NCBI GenBank assembly: GCA_963843285.1
Contig: CAWJJO010000005.1
Coordinates: 124,001 to 188,000, forward strand
Direction of reading: 5' to 3'
From: CAZDDB01 sp963843285
Lineage (GTDB): Bacteria > Acidobacteriota > HRBIN11 > JAKEFK01
Length of the DNA stretch: 64,000 bases
Made by a program: the position numbers and the translations under genes
Part shown: piece after piece, positions 8,641-16,232 of the stretch
Numbering within the stretch: the stretch's first letter is position 1
Layout of the letters: the number at the start of each line of letters is the position of its first letter
Notes under the pieces: generated by a model
What the model saw: the letters and a program-made list of their open reading frames with translations, nothing else
Told to the model about the DNA's origin: nothing
Databases searched by the model: none

Positions 8641-9225
8641 ATGAAACCTGTTTTCTTTCCGGCACCTTCTGATTTCCGCGCCTGGTTTGAGAAGCATCAT
8701 GACAGAACGAAGGAATTATGGGTCGGATTCTACAAGAAGGATTCGGGTAAGCCAAGCATCACATGGCCTGAATCAGTGGATGCTGCACTGTCTTTCGGAT
8801 GGATTGACGGCATTCGAAAAAGCGTGGATACGATCAGTTACATGATCCGCTTCACGCCGCGAAAGCCGGGGAGCACCTGGAGCGCCGTAAACATCAGGAG
8901 ATTCGCGGAGCTAACAAGTCTGGGTTTAATGCGGCCTGCGGGATTGGAAGCATTTCAGAAGCGCACTTCAGAAAAATCGGGAATTTATTCCTATGAACAA
9001 CGGTATACACTAAAGCTGGATGGCAAATACGAAACCAAGTTTCGGGCAAACAAAAAGGCCTGGACATTCTTTCAGACAATGCCGCCGTGGTACCGAAGAA
9101 CCACCACCCACTGGGTGCTGAGCGCGAAGCAGGATGCGACGAGGCTCAGACGACTCGCGAGACTGATCGAAGATTCAAAAAATGAGAAAAGTATTCCGCA
9201 GCTGGACCGTTCCAAATCGAAATAG
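8641..9225 (+). CDS. YdeI/OmpD-associated family protein
   Basis: 194 residues. The family signature is clear: FPAPSDFRAWFEKHH near the N terminus, ELWVGFYKKDSGKPSITWPESVDAALSFGWIDG and FTPRKPGSTWSAVN in the middle. The C-terminal part has the four-helix PPWYRRTTTHWVLSAK segment. The biochemical role of the family is unknown; some members are annotated as bacteriocin-protection proteins. It is cytosolic, with no signal peptide. The ATG at 8641 was chosen because the family starts here and the upstream codons run into the repeat. It converges on the STAS gene 4 bases downstream. Confidence 0.85.
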   Translation: MKPVFFPAPSDFRAWFEKHHDRTKELWVGFYKKDSGKPSITWPESVDAALSFGWIDGIRKSVDTISYMIRFTPRKPGSTWSAVNIRRFAELTSLGLMRPAGLEAFQKRTSEKSGIYSYEQRYTLKLDGKYETKFRANKKAWTFFQTMPPWYRRTTTHWVLSAKQDATRLRRLARLIEDSKNEKSIPQLDRSKSK

Positions 9226-9229
9226 GATG

Positions 9230-9571
9230 TCAGGAAGTCTGGCCAAGCCGCAGGATCGCGGTTTCAGCATCCGGGAAAATTCGAACCAACATGTTCACGC
9301 CGGTCATTGCCAGGAGTTTGCTGATGGATTTGGACGGCCCGCAAAGAGCCATCTCCCCTTTTTCCTCAAATAGTCTGAACCCGCCCAACAGAGATCCGAC
9401 TCCGAAACTATCCATGAACTTGACGTTCGAAAGATCGACAACAAGAAATTGATTGTTCTGGGCGAATTCGGCCAGCGTATTGCCGAAATGAAGCGCCTCA
9501 TTCGCAACGAACCGGGATGCAAGAATTTTCACAATCAGAACGCCGTTTACGGTTTTTTCTTCCAGATCCAC
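9230..9571 (-). CDS. STAS-domain protein (anti-sigma factor antagonist type)
   Basis: A 113-residue single STAS domain, like SpoIIAA/RsbV. The phospho-acceptor loop reads FMDSFGVGS, with S55 at the position of SpoIIAA Ser58, so partner switching by a Ser kinase and a PP2C phosphatase is plausible. No RsbW-like kinase is adjacent. A GAF-SpoIIE phosphatase (38331-39581) is elsewhere in the window and could be a partner, but this is inference. It follows the exporter genes on the same strand, 41 bases after the adaptor stop. Confidence 0.85.
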   Translation of the reverse strand: MDLEEKTVNGVLIVKILASRFVANEALHFGNTLAEFAQNNQFLVVDLSNVKFMDSFGVGSLLGGFRLFEEKGEMALCGPSKSISKLLAMTGVNMLVRIFPDAETAILRLGQTS

Positions 9572-9612
9572 GATTTCATCATATAACGATATCAGCAGGC
9601 GGCATCGGAAAT

Positions 9613-10626
9613 TTACAAGAGAATCTTTAAATCTACCTTCATTCCAAGTTTTAGCGGCGCTTTGCCCAGCAAGCGTATTTTCACCGGAAGAATCTTCTGG
9701 TCCACGACAATGGCAGGATCTTCCGGATCTGATACCCGGTTTTTCAGAGATGCGCTGACTTCATATACCTGGCCCGAAAATTTCTTACCCGGGAAAGCGT
9801 CGGAAGTGATCATCGCTTTTTGCCCGGAAGACACTTTACCCGCATCCATTTCATTCACATCACCTTCCACGATGATCTCGGAGAGATCCGCCACTTCAAC
9901 GATCGGATCGCCCACATCTGCAAACTCCGAAACATTTCTGTATCTCAGGATCACAATTCCATTTAACGGGGAACGAATCATTGTCTTTTCATAGGCGGCC
10001 TTCAGGGCATCAAATCCAAATTGTTGCGACTGCATCTCCGACTTGGCCGCCAGGATTATTTCTGCCCTTTCTCCCTGAACCAGCCGGGCGTAACGTTCGC
10101 GCGCGGCCTTCCACTCGGATTCTGCACGCCTCAGATCGGCAACACTCGCATCCAGTTTCGCGTGCGCAACGACTCCTTCTTCAAACAATTGCCGGTCCCG
10201 CTGCTCGTTGTTCCGCGAAAGCTCCACGTCCGCTTCCGCCTTCTGAAGACCGGCAGCACTCTCCTCAATGTCTTCCTTCCGGGAGCCGTTCACCAGTTCT
10301 TTGTACCTGGCTTCCGCTCGATGATACAGCGCCTCTGTTTCAAGAATGCGGCGTTCCAGATCGGCGTTGTACAGAACTGCCAGAAGATCTCCTTTTCTTA
10401 CTGGAGAAAGATTGTCCACCAGAAGGCGATCGATCCGGCCGCTGACTTCGGCCGACAATACGGCCCGATGGTCCGGCTGCACGGCAACACGCCCTTCGGC
10501 CGCCACATACAGCGCCGGCGTTGGGGCAGCGCCTCTGGCCGAAGACTTCTCTTCTCCCGACCAGAACGCCAGTCCGGAAATAATTAGAAATAGTACTATA
10601 GAAATAGTAGCAAGTTTACGCGACAT
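9613..10626 (-). CDS. Periplasmic adaptor (HlyD/DevB-type membrane-fusion protein) of ABC exporter
   Basis: 337 residues: N-terminal membrane anchor (about 5-22), a biotinyl-lipoyl half (AAEGRVAVQPDHRAVLSAEVSGRI), a long helical hairpin rich in Glu/Arg/Ala (about 95-205), the second lipoyl half (TMIRSPLNGIVILRY) and a beta-barrel with SSGQKAMITSDAFPGKKFSG. Such adaptors link an inner-membrane ABC exporter to an outer-membrane channel. It overlaps the ATPase gene by 11 bases. No TolC-like gene is in the operon. Confidence 0.88.
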   Translation of the reverse strand: MSRKLATISIVLFLIISGLAFWSGEEKSSARGAAPTPALYVAAEGRVAVQPDHRAVLSAEVSGRIDRLLVDNLSPVRKGDLLAVLYNADLERRILETEALYHRAEARYKELVNGSRKEDIEESAAGLQKAEADVELSRNNEQRDRQLFEEGVVAHAKLDASVADLRRAESEWKAARERYARLVQGERAEIILAAKSEMQSQQFGFDALKAAYEKTMIRSPLNGIVILRYRNVSEFADVGDPIVEVADLSEIIVEGDVNEMDAGKVSSGQKAMITSDAFPGKKFSGQVYEVSASLKNRVSDPEDPAIVVDQKILPVKIRLLGKAPLKLGMKVDLKILL

Positions 10627-11311
10627 GAGCTGCCTCCTGAATGCGCCCGTCTTCGATCAAAACCGGACGATGTTGAATTCTGTCAATTCGGGGATCGTGC
10701 GTGACGATCACGACCGACTTGTTTTTCTCCCGTGCCAGGGACTCAAATATGCGAAGGACTTCGGCGCCCGTTTTCGAATCCAGATTCGCGGTCGGTTCGT
10801 CTGCCAGGATCACCGGGGGATCACCACCCAGTGCCCTCGCGATCGCGACCCGCTGTTTCTCTCCCCCACTCAGATCGGAGGGCGCGAAGGTCTTGCGGTG
10901 GGATAATCCGACAAGATCCAGCAAGGCCGATGCTTCTTCACGAATGCGCTCTACCGGCACTTCTTTCAAGCGAAGCGCAATTTCTACATTCTCCTGAACA
11001 TTCAGCGAACGAAACAGGTTGTAGGACTGGAAAACAAATCCGATGTATTTTCTCCGGATCTCAGGGAGCTGATCTTCGGTTTTCCCGGAAACAAGAGCGC
11101 CATCGATGAATAGATCACCACGCGAAGGCCGAAGAATACATCCAAGGATCGAGACGAGCGTCGTCTTGCCGCTCCCGCTTGGTCCCATAATGCTCACCAC
11201 TTCGCCGGGATAAAGATCCAGGGTCGCCTCCTGGAGGGCAACGACTTTCGTGTAACTATTCGGGTCCCCATAAATTTTCTGGAGATGTACCGCTTCAAGA
11301 ATTGGTTTCAT
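10616..11311 (-). CDS. ABC transporter ATP-binding protein (DevA/MacB/LolD type)
   Basis: 231 residues with Walker A GPSGSGKTT, Q-loop FQSYNLF, signature LSGGEKQRVAIARAL, Walker B VILADEPTANLD and the H-loop VTHD. The spacing is that of the MacB/LolD/DevA subfamily that powers FtsX-type permeases. The start at 11311 is set by AGGAG 6 bases upstream; the longer frame to 11395 runs back through the permease C terminus. It lies between the permease and adaptor in a tight operon. Confidence 0.93.
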   Translation of the reverse strand: MKPILEAVHLQKIYGDPNSYTKVVALQEATLDLYPGEVVSIMGPSGSGKTTLVSILGCILRPSRGDLFIDGALVSGKTEDQLPEIRRKYIGFVFQSYNLFRSLNVQENVEIALRLKEVPVERIREEASALLDLVGLSHRKTFAPSDLSGGEKQRVAIARALGGDPPVILADEPTANLDSKTGAEVLRIFESLAREKNKSVVIVTHDPRIDRIQHRPVLIEDGRIQEAAHVA

Positions 11312-11325
11312 ATTCTCACTCCTGA

Positions 11326-12447
11326 TCACTTGAACACTTCTACGGGATCGATAGTCGCAACACGGCGAACGGAAATGAGCGCTGCCATTCCGCACATCAT
11401 GAAGGTCAGTAACAGTGTGCCCGCATACAGCGACGGCGGCGCAGCAATCTGCACCGTGATCGGTTTGAGCGCAATGACAATCCGCTGGATGACTGAAGCA
11501 AGAAGAAATCCTGCAACGGCGGCAATGCCTGCCTGTTGCAGAATGACGGAATACACATGAAAATTTCTGGCGCCGATCGCTTTTAGTGTTCCGTATTCGC
11601 GAATGTGTTCCACGGTTGCTGAATAGATGGTCTGACTGACAATGACCAGGCCCACAATAAAGCCCATCAATGCGTTTCCAAAAAAACTAGCTCCGATTCC
11701 GGTTTGCCACGTCCAGTAATCCCGCGTGTTCTTGCTCCATTCTTGCGAAGTTTGCACATCGTAGTTTTTGAAACGCCGTTGCAGCTCCGCCTTTACGGAT
11801 TCCACCGCATATCCGTCGGCAACCTTGGCGACGATGTAGGTCGTATTTCCGGCAAGCTGCTGCGGAACCATTCGCTGGGCGCTTTCATAGGAAGTAAAGA
11901 TGTATGGCGCGGTAGTAAAGGACATGATCCCTTTTGTGATGCCCGCGATCCTGACTTTTGTGCGGACAATTTCCCGGAAGTCACCGACGCGCAAATGGCC
12001 GATCCGTTGGAACGAAGTTTCATCCACAAAAATCGCGTCTCCACCGCGAAGATCCTTTAGATCACCTTCTACAACGTTCCAGGGACGCCCCACCTTTCCG
12101 TTCAAATCGAAGCCGATGACTTCGATCTGTTCTGTGCCGCCGTTCTCCAGCCGCACAAATGCAAATTGTTGAATCAAGTTTTCGGCCCATTCGACACCCG
12201 GAACCGAACGTGCCGCAGTAACTAGAGATTCCGGAAAAGGATTTACCATATCGAAATTTTGAGAATTGCGTGCCATAATCCAGAGGTCCCCTTCGGAGTG
12301 CTCTATTACAGTAGAAGAGTTGGCGGTCATGCCAAAAAACATCCCAACCTGGATCAGAATCAGCGCTACCGAAAACGTGATTCCTGTCAGGGTAATCGCA
12401 AGGCGTATGCGGTCATGCATCAAATTCTTCAGCGCCAGATTCCACAT
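11326..12447 (-). CDS. ABC exporter permease (DevC/FtsX family)
   Basis: 373 residues with four membrane segments: one near 15-40, then a large periplasmic domain (about 45-255), then three C-terminal helices (about 265-290, 310-330, 345-365). The start MWNLALKNLMHDRIRLAITLTG and end RRVATIDPVEVFK are typical of DevC. GAGGAGCTG lies just upstream of the ATG. Together with the adaptor and ATPase it forms a DevBCA-like exporter, whose cargo in other bacteria is glycolipid, drug or peptide. The cargo here is unknown. Confidence 0.9.
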   Translation of the reverse strand: MWNLALKNLMHDRIRLAITLTGITFSVALILIQVGMFFGMTANSSTVIEHSEGDLWIMARNSQNFDMVNPFPESLVTAARSVPGVEWAENLIQQFAFVRLENGGTEQIEVIGFDLNGKVGRPWNVVEGDLKDLRGGDAIFVDETSFQRIGHLRVGDFREIVRTKVRIAGITKGIMSFTTAPYIFTSYESAQRMVPQQLAGNTTYIVAKVADGYAVESVKAELQRRFKNYDVQTSQEWSKNTRDYWTWQTGIGASFFGNALMGFIVGLVIVSQTIYSATVEHIREYGTLKAIGARNFHVYSVILQQAGIAAVAGFLLASVIQRIVIALKPITVQIAAPPSLYAGTLLLTFMMCGMAALISVRRVATIDPVEVFK

Positions 12448-12512
12448 ATTTCAGCTCCTCATAAAAACATACGTCACAAAATGACCATCGTTCATTATCG
12501 AAGCAAAAAAAA

Positions 12513-13151
12513 TCATCTTCCTGTCTTTAAAGAGACGATAAATGATTCCATAAACAGATCGTGCAATTTTTCCACGGATGTATTCAAACGTAAGAGATGA
12601 TCATCGCCACGCTCTCCCAATAGAATGATTCCATTCTGACATGTCCACGTCAGCACGGCTTGATCCATCGGATTGCACGGCTTGAACAAGCCCTGGTCCA
12701 CTCCCTTCTGGATGATTCCTGCTACAAGATCCAAAGATTGTTTGGCTTGCATTTCGCAGCGTTCACAAAGTTCAGGACCGAGCTTCTCATGTATGGAGAG
12801 TGACGAATAATAAAGAAAGAGCATCCTGAAATACTCGGTGTAGTCTCTATAAAACCGCAGATAAGCCTGACCCAATCGACGCAGCAGAGTGTCTGCCGGC
12901 AGATTTTGGGAGACAGATTTTTTCAGCATTCCGAAAAGAATCTGAGATCCCTCCAGCATGAGTGTGATGTAAATCTCCTCTTTACCGGAAAAGTAGAGGT
13001 ACAACGCGCCTTTGGAGAGCTCGGTCCTTTCGGCGATCTCTTCGATGGTAGTGCTTTCGAAGCCTTTCGCGAAAAAGATTTCCCGTGCAGCATCGAGGAT
13101 TTGCTGACGCCTAGCCTCTTTCTCTCTCTGTCGACGTTCTGCTACAGCCAT
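12513..13151 (-). CDS. TetR-family transcriptional regulator of the exporter operon
   Basis: 212 residues. The N-terminal helix-turn-helix is typical: RRQQILDAAREIFFAKGFESTTIEEIAERTELSKGALYLYF, in pieces at about 14-55. The C-terminal ligand domain is all helical. It is the first gene of the minus-strand run TetR, permease, ATPase, adaptor. A consensus promoter with a near-perfect palindrome in its spacer lies directly upstream, so autorepression and ligand-induced expression of the exporter are likely. Confidence 0.92.
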   Translation of the reverse strand: MAVAERRQREKEARRQQILDAAREIFFAKGFESTTIEEIAERTELSKGALYLYFSGKEEIYITLMLEGSQILFGMLKKSVSQNLPADTLLRRLGQAYLRFYRDYTEYFRMLFLYYSSLSIHEKLGPELCERCEMQAKQSLDLVAGIIQKGVDQGLFKPCNPMDQAVLTWTCQNGIILLGERGDDHLLRLNTSVEKLHDLFMESFIVSLKTGR

Positions 13152-13167
13152 TCTGAACCTCAGTCAT

Positions 13168-13196
13168 ATTATAAACACTGTTCAGAAAAGTGTCAA
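13168..13196 (-). promoter_or_regulatory. Promoter and palindromic operator of the tetR-exporter operon
   Basis: On the minus strand TTGACA (13196-13191), a 17-base spacer and TATAAT (13173-13168) make a full consensus sigma-70 promoter. Within it, 13175-13193 is the palindrome ACACTGTTCAGAAAAGTGT (plus strand), in which only one base pair breaks the symmetry. A bound TetR dimer would block both promoter boxes. Confidence 0.82.
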
Positions 13197-13213
13197 GCCG
13201 TCTGTTCGTTTTG

Positions 13214-13437
13214 TAGGGCTGTGCATTTGATTTCTGAGCGCGTCCAACAAGGAAGTATCGAATCAACAAAAACAATTTATGAACTCCAGGGTGCATGCAA
13301 ATGCACAGCCCGGCACAGCAGTGGCACTTCGTCTGACGGGCTGAGCATTTTCTGCCGCGAACCAGATTCAGCCACAAGGGAGACTCAATAACGATTACGG
13401 CCGGAACACCACCTCGAAGGAAAATGCTCAGCCCCTA
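13214..13437. repeat. Double-hairpin intergenic element, family C (copy 1)
   Basis: About 224 bp. The left half starts TAGGGCTGTGCATTTG and closes with CAAATGCACAGCCC. The right half starts CGGGCTGAGCATTTTC and closes with GAAAATGCTCAGCCCCTA. Each half is a long stem-loop and the outer ends mirror each other. Copies at 19849 and 63085 share arms and layout but differ in the loops. It fills most of the 323-base gap between tetR and the next gene. Confidence 0.85.
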
Positions 13438-13474
13438 CCATCCTTGGCGAATGAGCGATATATTAATGCGATTT

Positions 13475-15478
13475 ATGAGATATCCACATCTCTTCTCGCC
13501 GGGGCGAATCGGTGCATTGGAATTGCCAAACCGGATTCTCATGGGCTCCATGCATCTTGGATATGAAGGGCGTCCAGGCGGGACAGAACAGATGGCGGAA
13601 TTTTATGCCGCAAGGGCTCGCGGTGGTGCCGCTTTGATCATCACGGGCGGCTGTGCCATCAACGAAGAAGCAATCGGCGGAGCCAATTTCAGTTGTATCT
13701 ACAAACCTGAAGACATTACGGCGCTCCAATATGTCACAAAACGAACCCACGAAGAAGGTGGACGAATCGGGCTGCAGCTTTTCCATGCAGGCCGTTATGC
13801 GACAAAAGAATGGCTATCCGGATTGCAACCTGTCGCGCCTTCTGCTGTACGTTGTTCGCTGCATCCGACGACTCCACGCGCAATGACCGAACACGATGTT
13901 CAAAGGACTATCCAGGATTTTGCATCGGCGGCCGCCCGTGCGCGAGAGGCAGGATTCGATGCAGTCGAAGTCATGGGATCGGAAGGATACTTGATCAATC
14001 AGTTTTTATCTCCTTTCACCAATCGCCGTGAAGACAACTGGGGAGGCCCGCTGGAACATCGAGTACGGTTTGGCGCAGAGGTAATGCGCGCCATTCGAAG
14101 TCGATGCGGGCCTGAGTTTCCCGTGATTTACAGGATGTCCGGAATCGATTTGATGCCCGAAAGCAGCAGTTGGGAGGACACATTTTTTTTCGCCCGTCAA
14201 CTGGAAGAAGCCGGAGCGGATGCACTGAACATCGGCATCGGCTGGCACGAATCGCGGATTCCTACGATCTCCATGCTGGTCCCGCGCGCATATTACAGTT
14301 TTGTTGTTGAAAGGATCAAAAAGCACGTTCGTATTCCATGTATCTGTAGCAACAGATTGAACGATCCTGATGTTGCAGAAAACGTGATCGCTTCCGGGAA
14401 GGCGGATTACGTCAGCATGGCGCGGGCATTGCTCGCCGATCCCGACCTCCCACAAAAAGCGCAGAGCGGACGCCCCGCGGCAATCAACACATGTATTGCG
14501 TGTAATCAGGCTTGTTTGGATAACGCATTTCGGAATGTACCAACTGCGTGCATTCTCAATCCTGAAGCGGGCCGCGAAATTACGACGCGCATCCAGCCGG
14601 CCAAATACCGAAAGAAGATTGCTGTGGTGGGCGCGGGCCCTGCCGGATTGGAAGCGGCGAGAGTCCTGGCGCAACGCGGTCACCAGGTTACGCTGTTTGA
14701 AAAACAGAACCGGATGGGTGGACAGCTCCTTCTTGCTGTCCAGGTGCCTGGAAAACAGGAGTTCTTCAACACCATTCGCTTCTACGACAATTGCCTCAAA
14801 GAAAACCACGTGAGGTTAGAACTGGGCGCCGATGTGTCCGATCGTGATCTAACACATTATGATGCCGTGATCGTAGCGACTGGAGCAAGGCCGAATCTTC
14901 CGGTAATTCCAGGAATCGAACAAAAGCATTGTCTGAATTACGAAGAGTTTTTTCAAAATCAACCGGATGATGAAAATATTGTCATCATGGGCGCCGGCGG
15001 CATCGGCTGTGATATCGCCCACATTCTGTCGGATGCTCCCGGAACTTATCCTCCACCATCTTTTTTTGACGATCCAGGAAACGTTCGAAATTACGAGACT
15101 CATCTCCGGTCGATTCCGCACATTCGCAACGTTGCCTTGATGCGGCGTGGAAAGCGGATTGGTGAAAAGCTGGGACCGACTACGCGATGGGCGCTGCTTC
15201 AGCTTCTGGAAAACCGTGGAGTTCAGATGCTCACGCAAATCCAGTATGAAGCGATTATGGAGAATGGGGTAAAACTGAGAAGCAGAACCGGCAAGGAAAT
15301 ATTCTTGCCAGCAGATAAAGTTGTAATTGCGACGGGACAAGTTCCGGATGATACACTCTTTGCCCACCTGCATTCCCAGGTCGAACACTGCTTCCGGATC
15401 GGCGCCGCTCACAATGCTTCCGAGACAAACGCGGAATCCGCGATCCTGGAAGCATCCCAACTCGCAAGATCGTTGTAG
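13475..15478 (+). CDS. 2,4-dienoyl-CoA reductase-like NADH:flavin oxidoreductase
   Basis: 667 residues. Residues 1-330 are an Old-Yellow-Enzyme TIM barrel (PHLFSPGRIGALELPNRI, GSMHLGYEG, HAGRYA). A 4Fe-4S motif CIACNQACLD plus a later Cys follows. The C-terminal half has an FAD-binding GAGPAGLEAARVLAQRG and a second NAD(P)-binding MGAGGIGCDIA. This layout matches FadH, which reduces 2,4-dienoyl-CoA in beta-oxidation of unsaturated fatty acids. Related enzymes act on trimethylamine or enoates. MRYPHLFSP aligns with the FadH start, so I place the start at 13475. The frame is open upstream to 13424, which lies in the repeat. Confidence 0.85.
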   Translation: MRYPHLFSPGRIGALELPNRILMGSMHLGYEGRPGGTEQMAEFYAARARGGAALIITGGCAINEEAIGGANFSCIYKPEDITALQYVTKRTHEEGGRIGLQLFHAGRYATKEWLSGLQPVAPSAVRCSLHPTTPRAMTEHDVQRTIQDFASAAARAREAGFDAVEVMGSEGYLINQFLSPFTNRREDNWGGPLEHRVRFGAEVMRAIRSRCGPEFPVIYRMSGIDLMPESSSWEDTFFFARQLEEAGADALNIGIGWHESRIPTISMLVPRAYYSFVVERIKKHVRIPCICSNRLNDPDVAENVIASGKADYVSMARALLADPDLPQKAQSGRPAAINTCIACNQACLDNAFRNVPTACILNPEAGREITTRIQPAKYRKKIAVVGAGPAGLEAARVLAQRGHQVTLFEKQNRMGGQLLLAVQVPGKQEFFNTIRFYDNCLKENHVRLELGADVSDRDLTHYDAVIVATGARPNLPVIPGIEQKHCLNYEEFFQNQPDDENIVIMGAGGIGCDIAHILSDAPGTYPPPSFFDDPGNVRNYETHLRSIPHIRNVALMRRGKRIGEKLGPTTRWALLQLLENRGVQMLTQIQYEAIMENGVKLRSRTGKEIFLPADKVVIATGQVPDDTLFAHLHSQVEHCFRIGAAHNASETNAESAILEASQLARSL

Positions 15479-15544
15479 CTTGCGTTTGGATTACACTCAA
15501 GATATTTTAATTGCCTTATCGGCTCTCAAAGTGGAAATTGACAA

Positions 15545-16027
15545 ATGTTACAGACCAATCAGATTGCGCCAGACTTTACTCTTCCCTTGCTGGGCGGCGG
15601 GGAGTCGAATTTCTACCATGATTCCGGCGGAAAAATGTCTGTACTTGTCTTTTACAAGTTCAGTTGCGGGACGAGTCAGTTCGCGCTGCCGTTTGTAGAA
15701 AACATCCATCAGGCATACGGGGATGCTATCTCATTTCTTGCAATCCAGCAGGACGGACCGGGCAAGGCTGCTGAATTCAAGGAACGTTTTGGAATCACCA
15801 TGCCGCTCTTGCTGGACGGCGAACCATACACTACGGGCGCAAGTTATCAAATCACGATAGTCCCTTCTATTTTTTTAGTAGAGCCGGACCACACGATCCG
15901 CTATTCGGGAGAAGGATTCGCGAAGCAGGAGCTGCTGGATCTGGCAGATGTTCTCGCTGAGAGAACGGGCCGGTCTCAGATCGATATTTTCGGATCGACC
16001 GATGTTCCGGATTTCAAACCTGGCTGA
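15545..16027 (+). CDS. Peroxiredoxin/thioredoxin-fold (AhpC-TSA/redoxin) protein
   Basis: 160 residues, cytosolic. The fold signature is APDFTLPLLGG near the start, VLVFYKFSCGTSQF and a cis-Pro region VPSIFLVEPD. The active site has C41 followed by GTS, so the second cysteine of a CxxC pair is Ser44. That makes a one-cysteine peroxidase more likely than a disulfide reductase. It lies 66 bases after the flavoenzyme and may be in its transcript. Confidence 0.75.
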   Translation: MLQTNQIAPDFTLPLLGGGESNFYHDSGGKMSVLVFYKFSCGTSQFALPFVENIHQAYGDAISFLAIQQDGPGKAAEFKERFGITMPLLLDGEPYTTGASYQITIVPSIFLVEPDHTIRYSGEGFAKQELLDLADVLAERTGRSQIDIFGSTDVPDFKPG

Positions 16028-16100
16028 AGAGCCCGAAACGCCTGAGAGTTACTCAGACACATCATCTTATGAATTGTAACGAAGATTCGGCTTGCGTCTA

Positions 16101-16188
16101 CTCCCTCTTATCAAGGGGGAGGTTGGGAGTGGGTTGTGTCGAACATCTCTCCAACCCCCCACTAACTCCCTCCTTCATAAGGGGGGAG
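16101..16188. repeat. Palindromic intergenic repeat, family F
   Basis: An imperfect inverted repeat of about 88 bp. The left arm reads CTCCCTCTTATCAAGGGGGA and the right arm ends TTCATAAGGGGGGAG, with GGTTGGGAGTGGG pairing with CCCCCCACTAAC between them. A single copy was seen. It precedes ligA and produces a false N-terminal extension of that frame. Confidence 0.7.
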
Positions 16189-16232
16189 AATCACTGTCCA
16201 AACCTGATACAACTCACTTGCCACCAAAAATC

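Noticed and set aside
16092..16232. 47-codon N-terminal extension of ligA
   Set aside because: It is a translation of palindromic repeat F, and the ligase family begins at the ATG at 16233.
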